DNA of 52,634 nucleotides from an uncultured Clostridium sp. (GCA_945915475.1 CAMEFI010000022.1:1-52634), one strand, 5' to 3'; shown: positions 23,581 to 32,039, counted from the first letter of the stretch. The notes: generated by a model from the letters alone, not told the origin. Program-made: numbers and translations.

Positions 23581-24472
23581 CTTTTTCTTCCCCCTTTCCA
23601 TAGTAATGCAGGAATACATCTTCCAAACTCTGGGTAGCAATCTGCAAATCCACCGGCTCGTACTGTGCCAGTATTTTCAGGCTGTCTGAAACATTGTTGT
23701 TTACCAAAATCTTTACAACTGCACCATCCACCGACTGTATCGCAAGCTCCGGCTGCTTAGATAGTTTGTGTGCCTGCTCTTCACCCGAAAGTGTAACCGT
23801 ATAAACCTGGTTCCGTATCTTCGAAAGCTCTGTCATGTCCACCGTATCCACAATTTCTCCCTGGCGGATGATGGCGGTACGGTCACAGGTACGCTCCACC
23901 TCTTCAAAAATGTGGGAGGACATCAATATGGTAGTTCCCTTTTTCTTTTCCTCCAGAATTAAGTCCACAAAGCGGTTCTGCATCAACGGATCCAATCCAC
24001 TGGTAGGCTCGTCTAAAATGATGACCTCCGGCGAATCCATAAATGCCGTTACCAGGGCAATCTTCTGCTTCATACCCTTGGACATTTTACGGATTCTCCC
24101 CGTGGGATTTAACTCAAACATCTCAAGCAGTTCCTTCATTCTGGTATCGTCCCTCATGCCACGTAATTGAGCAATGAACTGAATATACTCCATACCCTTC
24201 ATGTTCTCCACAAAGGCAATCTCTCCTGCCAGATACCCAATGTGCTTGTGAATCTCTTCAGCCTGACGGAAACAGTCCATTCCCAGCATCTGAAGAGAAC
24301 CCTTGTCTGGTTTCACAAATCCCAGAAGCTGACGTATGGTAGTACTTTTTCCTGCTCCATTTGGTCCAAGATAGCCAAACACTTCTCCTTTTTTTACAGA
24401 AAAACTGATGTCAAACACACCCCTTCCCTGCCCAAAATCTTTTGTTACATGGTCAATCTCAATCGGCTGCAT
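23573..24472 (-). CDS. ABC-2 type transporter ATPase
   Basis: 299 aa. Walker A G-P-N-G-A-G-K-S-T, signature M-S-K-G-M-K-Q-K, Walker B V-I-I-L-D-E-P-T-S-G-L-D and S-S-H-I-F-E-E-V are all present. The S-K-G-M-K-Q-K form of the signature and the about 80-residue C-terminal regulatory part are typical of bacitracin/gliding-type exporters. The start codon lies inside the end of the DUF3021 gene, so the operon is LytTR - DUF3021 - ATPase - permease. Confidence 0.93.
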   Translation of the reverse strand: MQPIEIDHVTKDFGQGRGVFDISFSVKKGEVFGYLGPNGAGKSTTIRQLLGFVKPDKGSLQMLGMDCFRQAEEIHKHIGYLAGEIAFVENMKGMEYIQFIAQLRGMRDDTRMKELLEMFELNPTGRIRKMSKGMKQKIALVTAFMDSPEVIILDEPTSGLDPLMQNRFVDLILEEKKKGTTILMSSHIFEEVERTCDRTAIIRQGEIVDTVDMTELSKIRNQVYTVTLSGEEQAHKLSKQPELAIQSVDGAVVKILVNNNVSDSLKILAQYEPVDLQIATQSLEDVFLHYYGKGEEKDA

Positions 24473-24980
24473 AATCCTTCTCCCCTTCCTTAAACTGCTC
24501 TAACATATCATTCAAATTCCTTGTATCAATATTCCTCTTTATCTTATTAATCAGGAATACGCACCAGTATGCAAATACAAAAAATGCGAAAAATAATACC
24601 GTTACCAGTAACTTTTTATCAAACCATCCAAACACATAAGATGCTGCTGTATAAATGCTGCTGCAAAGCATGGTTTTCAAGAATTCTATTATACCAAATG
24701 TCTCTGCCTCATCAAAATTATCCAGACAATAGATTTGCAGATAGCCCATCAGATAGGTAGAGGCTATCATTTCACACATATAAAGTACACTCGCCTGAAA
24801 TACACCCTTGCATGCCAGATAAATACAATAAAATACAAGAATACTGTAAAAATACAGGCACGCCTTATATTCAATGGATATCTCCTTGCTCAGATAGGAA
24901 TTCCAGTTTTTCTTGTAATTTTCAATGAAGCTGCTTTTCTTTTTACTGGTTTTTACGGAATGTTTCGCTTCCCTACTCAT
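24459..24980 (-). CDS. DUF3021-like four-helix membrane protein
   Basis: 173 aa with four hydrophobic segments (e.g. A-C-L-Y-F-Y-S-I-L-V-F-Y-C-I-Y-L and L-L-V-T-V-L-F-F-A-F-F-V-F-A-Y-W). Its place directly after a LytTR regulator, with overlapping codons (ATGAGTAG), is the usual context of DUF3021 proteins, which are thought to restrain the neighbouring LytTR protein. The N-terminal 25 residues are Lys/Ser-rich and unusual. Family by context more than by motif. Confidence 0.65.
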   Translation of the reverse strand: MSREAKHSVKTSKKKSSFIENYKKNWNSYLSKEISIEYKACLYFYSILVFYCIYLACKGVFQASVLYMCEMIASTYLMGYLQIYCLDNFDEAETFGIIEFLKTMLCSSIYTAASYVFGWFDKKLLVTVLFFAFFVFAYWCVFLINKIKRNIDTRNLNDMLEQFKEGEKDYAAD

Positions 24981-25422
24981 CTTCTCTTCCTCCCTTCAAT
25001 ATCTGTCTTAAAATTCTTGCATATCGTCTGGATATCATAACCTGTTCCCCATTTTCCATGGTGGCACAAATACGGTTTCCCGGCTCACTTTTCAAATAGG
25101 ATATTTTGTATATATTAAGCACCATGGACTTGGAGCACCGGAACATCCCCCGGTCTTCATAATGGATTGCCAGCCGTTCCAGGCTGTCATTTACTTTACA
25201 CACCATATCCTTTAGATAAGCATAGGTTGTGCCATCCACACTTTCAAAATAAAAAATCTGTTCCGGCATCAAAAGAAAATGTCTTCCATCTGCATATCCG
25301 TCAATCCGCCTGCCAGCTGTCTGTACCATAGATGCAACAGCCTCTATCTCTTCATTCATCTGCTGGTAACGGATGATTACCTCATCCTCACCCTCTGTAA
25401 TTCTTTTCATGGTAAGTTTCAT
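24973..25422 (-). CDS. LytTR-family DNA-binding regulator
   Basis: 149 aa from ATG at 25422 with GGGGAAG before it. Residues 1-45 are the short N-terminal linker of stand-alone LytTR proteins, and the rest is the LytTR domain (I-F-Y-F-E-S-V-D-G; F-R-C-S-K-S-M-V-L-N-I; I-S-R-R-Y-A). No receiver domain. In this operon type the protein controls the downstream DUF3021/ABC genes. Confidence 0.88.
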   Translation of the reverse strand: MKLTMKRITEGEDEVIIRYQQMNEEIEAVASMVQTAGRRIDGYADGRHFLLMPEQIFYFESVDGTTYAYLKDMVCKVNDSLERLAIHYEDRGMFRCSKSMVLNIYKISYLKSEPGNRICATMENGEQVMISRRYARILRQILKGGREDE

Positions 25423-25519
25423 AACTCTTCCCCTTCGTATCTTTCCGCATTCGCACATTTGCCTGCAAGCAGTCAATGGCTTCACACGAAAGCTGGACTC
25501 GTGCTTATATATTTACTAT

Positions 25520-25556
25520 AAACAAAAATAACGGTTCACGCAATAGCGGAACCGTT
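25520..25556 (-). terminator. Terminator of the dapA-SDR transcript
   Basis: AACGGTTC (25530-25537) pairs with GAACCGTT (25549-25556), with TATTTTTGTT following on the reverse strand. It lies after the SDR gene and before the LytTR operon. Confidence 0.8.
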
Positions 25557-25602
25557 AAGTTGCATTTTTCATGCTTTAAGCTGCAGTATGTATTCTATTG
25601 TT

Positions 25603-26403
25603 TTACCATGTACGGGAATTCATTTCTCTGAACTGTGCAACGGTAGGCGCATGAGAATTCAATCCGCCATCCACATTGACAACCTGACCGGTTACATATG
25701 CGCTCTCATCCGAAGCAAAGTATACGCACATATGTCCGATATCCTCTGGACATCCATAACGGTTCACCATAATATTACTTAAGAAAATATCCTTAAGTGC
25801 CTGAGGTACATGAGCCTCGTTCTGCGGGGTAACAATTAATCCCGGACGGACACAGTTACAACGAATATTCTCTTTGCCATACTGTAAAGCAGTGGACTTC
25901 GTCAACATATCCACTCCGGCTTTTGCGCAGGCATACGCTGTAGAGCCAAGATCTCCTCCACAAGAAGCCATAGAGCCGATATTGATGATGGATCCTCCTC
26001 CATTCTTCTGCATATAAGGAAGAACACATTTGGTGGCATAGAAAGTTCCACGCATATCACTCTGGAAGATGGCATCCCACATTTCCAATGTTAATTCATC
26101 CACACGGCCATCCTTTAATCCTACATTGGCAGCATTATTGACAAGAATATCAATCTTACCAAATTTGTTGACAGTATCTTCAAACAGCTTATCCACGCTT
26201 TCCATCACCGTCATATCCATAAAATGATACCACGCTTCTCCACCTTCTTCGGCAATACTGTCCACAACGGCCTGTCCTTTCTCCTCCCGTCGTCCACAGA
26301 TTACTACCTTTGCTCCCTCTGCAGCAAACAATCTGGCAATACCCACACCAATACCACTGGTAGAACCTGTTACAATCGCAACTTTGTCTTTCAATCTGTC
26401 CAT
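25603..26403 (-). CDS. SDR-family NAD(P)-dependent oxidoreductase
   Basis: 266 aa. Cofactor motif T-G-S-T-S-G-I-G (12-19), N-N-A, the catalytic Ser region (I-N-I-G-S-M-A-S), Y-A-C-A-K-A-G (Tyr/Lys) and R-P-G-L-I. C-terminal V-N-V-D-G-G is typical. Classical short-chain dehydrogenase; R-R at the end of the second strand (C-G-R-R-E-E) favours NADPH. It follows dapA by 37 nt and shares its riboswitch-controlled transcript, so a link to lysine or cell wall precursors is possible but not shown. Not similar enough to BaiA or FabG to name. Confidence 0.9.
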   Translation of the reverse strand: MDRLKDKVAIVTGSTSGIGVGIARLFAAEGAKVVICGRREEKGQAVVDSIAEEGGEAWYHFMDMTVMESVDKLFEDTVNKFGKIDILVNNAANVGLKDGRVDELTLEMWDAIFQSDMRGTFYATKCVLPYMQKNGGGSIINIGSMASCGGDLGSTAYACAKAGVDMLTKSTALQYGKENIRCNCVRPGLIVTPQNEAHVPQALKDIFLSNIMVNRYGCPEDIGHMCVYFASDESAYVTGQVVNVDGGLNSHAPTVAQFREMNSRTW

Positions 26404-26440
26404 GACTCTATTCCTCCTTACATTTATTGTTATAGCAGTT

Positions 26441-27337
26441 CTATTCTGCTACAATCTTCACTCCATATTCCGTCATCGCTTTCTTGATCTTTTCAACACT
26501 TGACGGTTCTGCTTCTGTCATCGGCATTCTCACATATCCATTGCAAAGACCTGCCAAAGCAACTGCTTTCTTCACCGGAATCGGATTCACTTCACAGAAC
26601 ATGGCATCGCAAAGATCAATTGCTTTTAACTGCAATGCAAGAGAACCTGCAACATCCCCATCTAAATACTTCTGTACCATATCATGGGTATCCTCCGGAA
26701 TAATATTGGCAGTAACAGAAATCACACCCTTACCACCTAACGAAAGCAACGGTACCACCTGGTCATCATTACCGGAATAAATGTCGATACATCCATCTGC
26801 AAGCTGTGCTAACTTTACAACCTGTGAAATGTTACCGGAAGCCTCTTTGATGGCCACAATATTCTTGACATTCTTAGCTAATGTAACAGCAGTTGCCGGC
26901 TGGATATTACATCCCGTTCTACCCGGAACATTGTACATAATAATCGGAAGATCTACCGCATTTGCAATCGCAGTATAGTGCTTGATGAGGCCCCCCTGTG
27001 TTGCCTTGTTATAATATGGTGTTACAACCAAAAGAGCATCTGCACCAACCTCCTGTGCTTCCTTTGAAAGCTTAATTGCTGTCTCTGTACAGTTAGAACC
27101 GGTTCCTGCAATCACAGGGATTCTCTTTGCTGTATATTCCACACATTTTGCAATCACTTCCATGTGTTCTTCCTCTGTCATGGTAGAAGCTTCACCGGTT
27201 GTTCCGCAGATTACGATGGCATCTGTCTTGTTTGCTACATGATACTCCACTAACGACTTCAACTGTTCAAAATCAACTGCTCCGTCCTCTTTAAATGGTG
27301 TTACTAATGCTACTGCTGATCCTGTAAAAATTGACAT
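26441..27337 (-). CDS. dapA: 4-hydroxy-tetrahydrodipicolinate synthase
   Basis: 298 aa. Condenses pyruvate with aspartate semialdehyde. The G-T-T-G-E-A motif, Y-Y-N-K, the Tyr of M-Y-N-V-P-G-R-T-G and the Schiff-base lysine (A-I-K-E-A-S-G-N) are all present, and the length is normal. AAGGAG precedes the start. A lysine riboswitch lies 180 nt upstream, giving direct end-product control. Confidence 0.96.
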   Translation of the reverse strand: MSIFTGSAVALVTPFKEDGAVDFEQLKSLVEYHVANKTDAIVICGTTGEASTMTEEEHMEVIAKCVEYTAKRIPVIAGTGSNCTETAIKLSKEAQEVGADALLVVTPYYNKATQGGLIKHYTAIANAVDLPIIMYNVPGRTGCNIQPATAVTLAKNVKNIVAIKEASGNISQVVKLAQLADGCIDIYSGNDDQVVPLLSLGGKGVISVTANIIPEDTHDMVQKYLDGDVAGSLALQLKAIDLCDAMFCEVNPIPVKKAVALAGLCNGYVRMPMTEAEPSSVEKIKKAMTEYGVKIVAE

Positions 27338-27358
27338 ACTCTCTTCTCCTTTTCTTAC

Positions 27359-27434
27359 ATAATAATCACTTAGGCGTTTGCGAAACTCCTGCTTCTTCTA
27401 TAAACGTTGTGCAATTGCCTATATAATAATCACT
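27359..27434. repeat. Miniature inverted-repeat-like insertion in the dapA leader
   Basis: TAGGCGTTTGCGAAAC (27371-27386) and its imperfect inverted copy (27406-27421, 12 of 16 matching) are flanked by a perfect 12-bp direct repeat ATAATAATCACT (27359-27370 and 27423-27434). The arms resemble the 16-bp terminal repeats of the 524-bp element at 48295-48818. It may be a solo or internally deleted copy with a target duplication. Confidence 0.4.
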
Positions 27435-27466
27435 TATGATCGTGTAGGCTGACTCCTACTCGATGC

Positions 27467-27503
27467 ACGAACAAACGCTCCGCCGGCAGTGCCAACGAAG
27501 CGT
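27467..27503 (-). terminator. Riboswitch expression platform (terminator)
   Basis: Reverse-strand stem ACGCTTCGTTGGCA against TGCCGGCGGAGCGT (27475-27503, with three G-U pairs), followed by TTTGTTCG. Its place directly after the lysine aptamer fits an intrinsic terminator favoured when lysine is bound. The T-run is short. Confidence 0.6.
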
Positions 27504-27517
27504 ATCCTTCTTCTATT

Positions 27518-27703
27518 CGTAGCACTCCACCTGATTCCCACTTACCGGAATTCTCTCTCGGTGACAGACATACAGTTCTTAACTGCACATCCAGACAGAA
27601 CACCTATAAGGAGATGTTCCTCTTCGGCACGAGTCCCTTTCACAATTCTTCCTCCATCCTTATCTGTCCAAACTGCTACTGATGACACATGCGCCTCTAC
27701 ACA
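27518..27703 (-). ncRNA. Lysine riboswitch (L box)
   Basis: The reverse strand carries the L-box landmarks in order: GTAGAGGCGC, ATCAGTAG, GTGAAAGGG, GTGCCGAAG, an arm AGGAACA...TGTTCT, then CTGTCA and GGTGGAG...CTACG. P1 pairs GTAG (near 27700) with CTAC (near 27520). Length of about 186 nt is normal. It controls dapA and, on the same transcript, the SDR gene. Confidence 0.85.
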
Positions 27704-27735
27704 TCGACGTAACATCTATTCATATGACTAAAACA

Positions 27736-27764
27736 ATAATAACACTATAAACTTATACTGTCAA
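27736..27764 (-). promoter_or_regulatory. Promoter of the riboswitch-dapA-SDR transcript
   Basis: TTGACA (27764-27759), 17 nt, TATTAT (27741-27736) on the reverse strand, about 30 nt before the aptamer. Confidence 0.7.
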
Positions 27765-28095
27765 CCAGAACTATGTTCCGAAAGCCCCCATTTCATTCAA
27801 GCCTTTTCCACAACCGGTGTCACCTATTCATGCTCGATTAACGCTTCCTCTGGTATATAGAATCTCCACATTATATTTATGACATCCCCATCTATCGGAA
27901 GCCAGTTTTTCGCATACTTTCCTGTAACCGGCTCCTTCTCCCCACCTGCTCACCTTTGTTTTTTCGCGGTAGTCACTTCCCGGGGTTACCAGATCCTTCG
28001 GCATATTTACTGTGTCAGAGAAGACTGTCCTGACCAAATTATTAATTGTAATCTTTTACACGGAAGATATAAATGTATGTTTCTATGGTAAATCA
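27765..28095. other. Stretch with no supportable gene
   Basis: An open reverse frame (27828-28037, with V-T-P-G-S-D-Y-R-E-K-T-K) has no ribosome binding site and no recognisable family. I see no clear hairpin terminator for the GLUG-like gene here. It may be remnant DNA. Confidence 0.4.
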
Positions 28096-28099
28096 ATAG

Positions 28100-30199
28100 C
28101 TACCTTACTTTAATAGTTACAAGCTTGGTCGCCTTTTCATATTTTTCTGTCTTACTTGCCGTGATAATAATCTTATACACACCTTTCCTGCAGCCCTTCT
28201 TGAGTGTCACCTTGCCAGACTTTGATACAGTAATACATTTCTTTGAACCTTTCGTTACTTTGTATGTAAGTTTTCCATCACCAGTCGTTTTCGCTTTCAG
28301 AGAGAATTCAACCTTTTTCTTCTTTAAGTTTTTCGCTTTATACTGCTTACATTTCCGGAATGTGATATTTTGAATATAAGTTTTTTCTTCTGTTGCATCG
28401 AAAGACGGTGCTTTCGTACTTTCCTGTACGACTGGTATAATCCAACTACCTTTCTGAATCTCATTCTGACCGAGTGCATCGCTGAAATACTTGTTACATA
28501 CGGAACATGTATAGTACTCCGTATTACCATTTTCTGTTGTCGTTGCCGGAATAGCAGCTGTTTTCACAAGATTATGTCCAAGTGCAGGGACGTTTTCTGT
28601 TCTCATCACTTCCCCACAATCTTTACATTTATATACTACCTCACCCGGATTTACACAATCTGCCGGAATCGCAACGGTTCCATCATCTGCCGCATGAACA
28701 TGTGGACGTTCTGATACATTTATTTTATAGGTTCCGGTAAATCTATAGTATTGAAGAGTGACCTTTTGAGACTTTGTTGTGGGTTCCGATGTATCAAATC
28801 CACTTACCTCTAATTCATCTGGATCAACAAGCAGTATATAATAATATTTTGTTCCATCTTCATTAACAAAATAAATAGTGTCATCATCCAGATAAACAGG
28901 ATCTGCATCATAATCTAATGTATAATAATCTATTTGACTTTCTATCAGTTCTTCATTCCCCTTTACAATCGCAACAATATTTCTTCCGGTAAACATTGCC
29001 CCTGCTAAATCAATGTCATCCCCTACATAGTAATCCGTTTTCAACCAGGATTCATTAAATAAGCCTTGATAATCCTTGCCTTTATTGTAATCATACATTT
29101 TATCGTGTTCTTTATAATAATCAAAAACAGTATTCTTTAATTCCGGTCCATTTTCTGACATATTCCATATATTATCAAAATCAAATCCGACAAAGGTTTC
29201 CTTTGAAGAAATGGCAGAAATGGCAAAGGATGTCATGCCATCCCATTCCTCTTCTTCTGCCAATCCATTTTGTACGGTATTTAAATAATATGAATTCGTT
29301 GAAACAATTCGGTCCAGGGTTCCCGATGATGTTTTCGCTGCCAGTCCGCCTGCCAAATCTCCGGATATATCACCAGTATTGTAACATTGATCGGCATACG
29401 AACAATCCACTTCAGCAACAATACCTCCAGCATACTTTCCTTTCACCGTTCCTTTGTTATAGCAGGAATATCCCTTAAAATTACATCCCATTGCCGTTAT
29501 TCCTGCCGCAAACACCGGACTCTCTACCGTACCTTCATTCATACAATAATACGTTTCCTGTCCTCCACCGGCAATACCGCCAGCGTACCCATCACTTGTG
29601 TTTACAATTTTAATATCTCCCTGATTCTTACAACATACAATTTCGCCGGGATTTGAAGCTACAATACCACCAGCCATTGTATACCTATCTCTTTCGGTTG
29701 GATATAAAACACTTACGTTTGCAGCATTTGTACATTTTGCGACAAGTCCTTCGTTATAACCAACTACACCACCTGCAAAACCATCCGTGTTGACAACAAT
29801 TTCACCACTGGTATTGCAATCAAAGCGACCGCTTCCCTGAGTAAGATAATCAGAATCCTTTGTTGTAATGTTTTGCTTTAAATTCACAATCTTATGTCCA
29901 TTTCCATCAAAAACTCCTGAATAGCAACTTCCATAATCAACATAGCCGGTAAGTGCATTAAATCGGCCTATGGGTTTCCATCCCTGTCCATTATTATAAA
30001 ATATTCCACCTTCCGCAAAATCAGGATCCTCAAAAACAATATCCTTCGTTAGTATGTAGCACGCACTCATGTTATCACGCACTGCATTCAGTTGTTCCTT
30101 TGTTTCAATCTGATACGGATCCGCTTTTGTTCCACTTCCGCCTGCAAATACACTTTGAACTCTGAAATGACATATTTTGTCATTCAGAAACAAAATCAA
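28100..30199 (-). CDS. GLUG/Ig-like surface protein with damaged 5' end
   Basis: About 699 aa. After S-V-F-A-G-G-S-G-T-K-A-D-P-Y-Q-I (typical of a mature N-terminus after signal cleavage) come repeated G-G-I/V-x-x-x-N beta-helix units as in GLUG repeats (residues about 140-320). Two Cys-pair modules follow (Y-K-C-K-D-C-G; Y-T-C-S-V-C-N-K-Y), then a C-terminal Ig-like domain (V-T-K-G-S-K-K-C-I-T-V-S-K-S-G-K-V-T). The first codon is TTG (30199) with no ribosome binding site, and the stretch before S-V-F-A is a poor signal peptide. Adding one base near 30210 would join an upstream ATG (M-E-L-N-R-N-I-F-M-T-L-A-N) to L-K-N-L-L-I-L-F-L. Secretion as written is doubtful. Confidence 0.7.
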   Translation of the reverse strand: MILFLNDKICHFRVQSVFAGGSGTKADPYQIETKEQLNAVRDNMSACYILTKDIVFEDPDFAEGGIFYNNGQGWKPIGRFNALTGYVDYGSCYSGVFDGNGHKIVNLKQNITTKDSDYLTQGSGRFDCNTSGEIVVNTDGFAGGVVGYNEGLVAKCTNAANVSVLYPTERDRYTMAGGIVASNPGEIVCCKNQGDIKIVNTSDGYAGGIAGGGQETYYCMNEGTVESPVFAAGITAMGCNFKGYSCYNKGTVKGKYAGGIVAEVDCSYADQCYNTGDISGDLAGGLAAKTSSGTLDRIVSTNSYYLNTVQNGLAEEEEWDGMTSFAISAISSKETFVGFDFDNIWNMSENGPELKNTVFDYYKEHDKMYDYNKGKDYQGLFNESWLKTDYYVGDDIDLAGAMFTGRNIVAIVKGNEELIESQIDYYTLDYDADPVYLDDDTIYFVNEDGTKYYYILLVDPDELEVSGFDTSEPTTKSQKVTLQYYRFTGTYKINVSERPHVHAADDGTVAIPADCVNPGEVVYKCKDCGEVMRTENVPALGHNLVKTAAIPATTTENGNTEYYTCSVCNKYFSDALGQNEIQKGSWIIPVVQESTKAPSFDATEEKTYIQNITFRKCKQYKAKNLKKKKVEFSLKAKTTGDGKLTYKVTKGSKKCITVSKSGKVTLKKGCRKGVYKIIITASKTEKYEKATKLVTIKVR

Positions 30200-30340
30200 A
30201 AGATTTTTTAATTAGCTAATGTCATAAATATATTTCGATTTAATTCCATCCTCTTATATTTTCTCCTCTCATATTTTTATTTTAAAACGAACATAATAAT
30301 CAAATCTTGGGATATTGTATTTATCATTCCATTATTATTT

Positions 30341-30383
30341 TAGTACAAATATTTACTAAAATCAATAGTAAACATTTGTACTA
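30341..30383 (+). promoter_or_regulatory. Inverted-repeat operator upstream of the XRE gene
   Basis: TAGTACAAATATTTACTA (30341-30358) and its inverted copy (30366-30383, 17 of 18 matching) with a 7-nt spacer, followed by a TATAAT-like box at about 30386. It lies 40 nt before the XRE gene and probably binds that protein. Confidence 0.6.
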
Positions 30384-30423
30384 GCTATAATATACATATC
30401 ATATTATAATGGATGGGATTTGA

Positions 30424-30636
30424 ATGAATTATATCAGACAGATAAAAAATTTAAGACAAGATTCTGATTATACCCAAGACTATGTTGCACACTATCTAGG
30501 TACCTCTCAAACTATGTACGCACGTTATGAACGCGGTGCAAACGAACTACCAATTCGACACTTAATTGCTCTATGCAAATTATATAATGTAAGTGCTGAT
30601 TATATTTTAGGACTTGATCCAAATAAAAGAAAATAG
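30424..30636 (+). CDS. XRE-family HTH regulator
   Basis: 70 aa, essentially one HTH domain: I-R-Q-I-K-N-L-R-Q-D-S-D-Y-T-Q-D-Y-V-A-H-Y-L, then Y-A-R-Y-E-R-G and V-S-A-D-Y-I-L-G-L-D. SinR/phage-repressor-like in size. ATG follows GGATGGGA weakly. One of few + strand genes here, with an 18-bp inverted repeat over its promoter, so autoregulation is likely. Targets unknown. Confidence 0.85.
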   Translation: MNYIRQIKNLRQDSDYTQDYVAHYLGTSQTMYARYERGANELPIRHLIALCKLYNVSADYILGLDPNKRK

Positions 30637-30707
30637 CCGTGTGCACTTCCCATTCTTTCTCTTCATTAAAATATCAAGATTATTTGTATTCTTATCATTC
30701 ACGCAAA

Positions 30708-30742
30708 ATACCCGGAACGACTTTTCAATTCATTCCGGGTAT
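30708..30742. terminator. Bidirectional terminator
   Basis: ATACCCGGAA (30708-30717) pairs with TTCCGGGTAT (30733-30742); TTTTATT follows on the + strand and TTTTGCG on the reverse. It serves the XRE gene and the adenosyltransferase gene. Confidence 0.8.
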
Positions 30743-30770
30743 TTTATTACTATTCTCTATTGTTCTATCC

Positions 30771-31238
30771 CTAATTTGCCTCAATGTGTGACAACATAGA
30801 GGCCTTTTTCTTAATTGCATCAGGACAACAACGCCCTGTTAATATCAACTTCACTTTGCTGTCAGATGACAACAATTCCTCAAAATCCTCCGTAAAGAGA
30901 ATATTGTAATCCATCAAACCTAACACTTCATCCAGAATTACCACATCGGCACTTCCTGTATCTATTACTTTCTTTGCATAATGAAAACTATTCTTCACCT
31001 TTGCCCGCTGTTCTTCCCTCTCTTCAACAGTCAACTGGCCAAATGGCTTCTCACTATTCTCAAATGTAAAAAACTTAATCTCATCAATCCGGTCTAAGAT
31101 GCTATAATCTGCATCGCTTCCCTTTAAAAACTGCACAATTGTCACGGTCTCCCCAGCTCCCGCTGCCTTTACCGCAAGCCCCATGGCTGCAGCAGTCTTA
31201 CCATAACCGGCACCGTAAATAATATGTACATTTTCCAT
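30771..31238 (-). CDS. CobO/BtuR-type corrinoid adenosyltransferase-like protein
   Basis: 155 aa from ATG at 31238 (AGGTGG upstream). P-loop G-A-G-Y-G-K-T-A-A-A-M-G, then I-V-Q-F-L-K-G and the Walker B-like V-V-I-L-D-E-V-L match CobO/BtuR, which adenosylates cobalt in corrinoids with ATP. It is slightly shorter than usual (170-200 aa). The C-terminal R-P-x-D-x-x-D-x-A-D-L-V-T-E-M element normal in the family is replaced by G-R-C-C-P-D-A-I-K-K-K-A-S. It stands alone without other cobalamin genes, so it may be a divergent or repurposed member. Confidence 0.75.
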   Translation of the reverse strand: MENVHIIYGAGYGKTAAAMGLAVKAAGAGETVTIVQFLKGSDADYSILDRIDEIKFFTFENSEKPFGQLTVEEREEQRAKVKNSFHYAKKVIDTGSADVVILDEVLGLMDYNILFTEDFEELLSSDSKVKLILTGRCCPDAIKKKASMLSHIEAN

Positions 31239-31412
31239 ATTGTCCACCTCATAAAATCTGTATACTCCATACACGAGCTACAATAATATTTCCTTATGGC
31301 TTTCTCTTGTTATGTAATATCTGTTTCACAAGATTTCCCAGAAGTACGACTATCCTAGCATATTCTTCCAGAAAATGCAATCTTTTCTAATAAAATGTTG
31401 TCAATGATTTTA

Positions 31413-32039
31413 TTATTCTAAGCATTCCATCTTACTGACGGACACTTCATAAGCAATCCGGTTAATCACTTCATCATTTTCCAACTTCTTCTGATATTCT
31501 CGGCTCTGAATTCTTCCCCAGATGGCAACATGTTCCCCTACCTCTAATTTACCGGCAAATCTTGCATTTCTTCCCCAGCAGATGCAAGGAATATAATCTG
31601 ACTTGCCATAGGCGCGGTTCACAGCCAACAACACATCTGCAATCTCCCTGCCTAATGGCGTCATACGATAAATTGGCGCCTTACAAATATATCCATCTAA
31701 ATAGATTTGATTGGGATGCTGCATTTCCTCCCCATCTTCTAATACATTCAATTCCCTGACAAACAAAGAAAGTATCAACCGGTTCTTTGTCTCCTCGTGT
31801 TTGTTATAGGACCGGAACTGTCCTTTTGCTTCAATATGCTCACCAATATGGGACTGGTGCACATCAATCAAACGGTCTGAGACCATTAATGGAATCACAT
31901 CCGTTGCATCACTTAAGCGGTTCACCAAAAGATCTACCATATAAAATCCTTCTCCAAATATCTCATGGCTAAAGGAAAATTCGGAAATAATCTCTCCTGC
32001 TACCACTGCCTGATTGTTACTTAATGCTTTTTCTGTCAT
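31413..32039 (-). CDS. Single-stranded DNA-binding-like protein with two tandem OB folds
   Basis: 208 aa from ATG at 32039 (AAGGAG, 7 nt). The C-terminal half (about 105-205: Y-L-D-G-Y-I-C-K-A-P-I-Y-R; D-Y-I-P-C-I-C-W-G-R-N-A-R-F; I-W-G-R-I-Q-S-R-E-Y) is a clear SSB OB fold. The N-terminal half (V-V-A-G-E-I-I-S-E-F; E-A-K-G-Q-F-R-S-Y-N) is a second, more diverged OB fold. The acidic C-terminal tip D-D-x-P-F of replication SSBs is absent, so this is probably not the main SSB. It follows the TrmH gene after a spacer with a palindrome. Confidence 0.8.
   Translation of the reverse strand: MTEKALSNNQAVVAGEIISEFSFSHEIFGEGFYMVDLLVNRLSDATDVIPLMVSDRLIDVHQSHIGEHIEAKGQFRSYNKHEETKNRLILSLFVRELNVLEDGEEMQHPNQIYLDGYICKAPIYRMTPLGREIADVLLAVNRAYGKSDYIPCICWGRNARFAGKLEVGEHVAIWGRIQSREYQKKLENDEVINRIAYEVSVSKMECLE

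Noticed and set aside
25603-26403. Bile-acid dehydrogenase (BaiA-like) reading of the SDR gene
   Set aside because: Only general SDR motifs are shared; surrounding genes are not from a bile-acid operon.
27828-28037. 69-codon reverse ORF with V-T-P-G-S-D-Y-R
   Set aside because: No ribosome binding site, no recognisable family and atypical composition; treated as non-coding.
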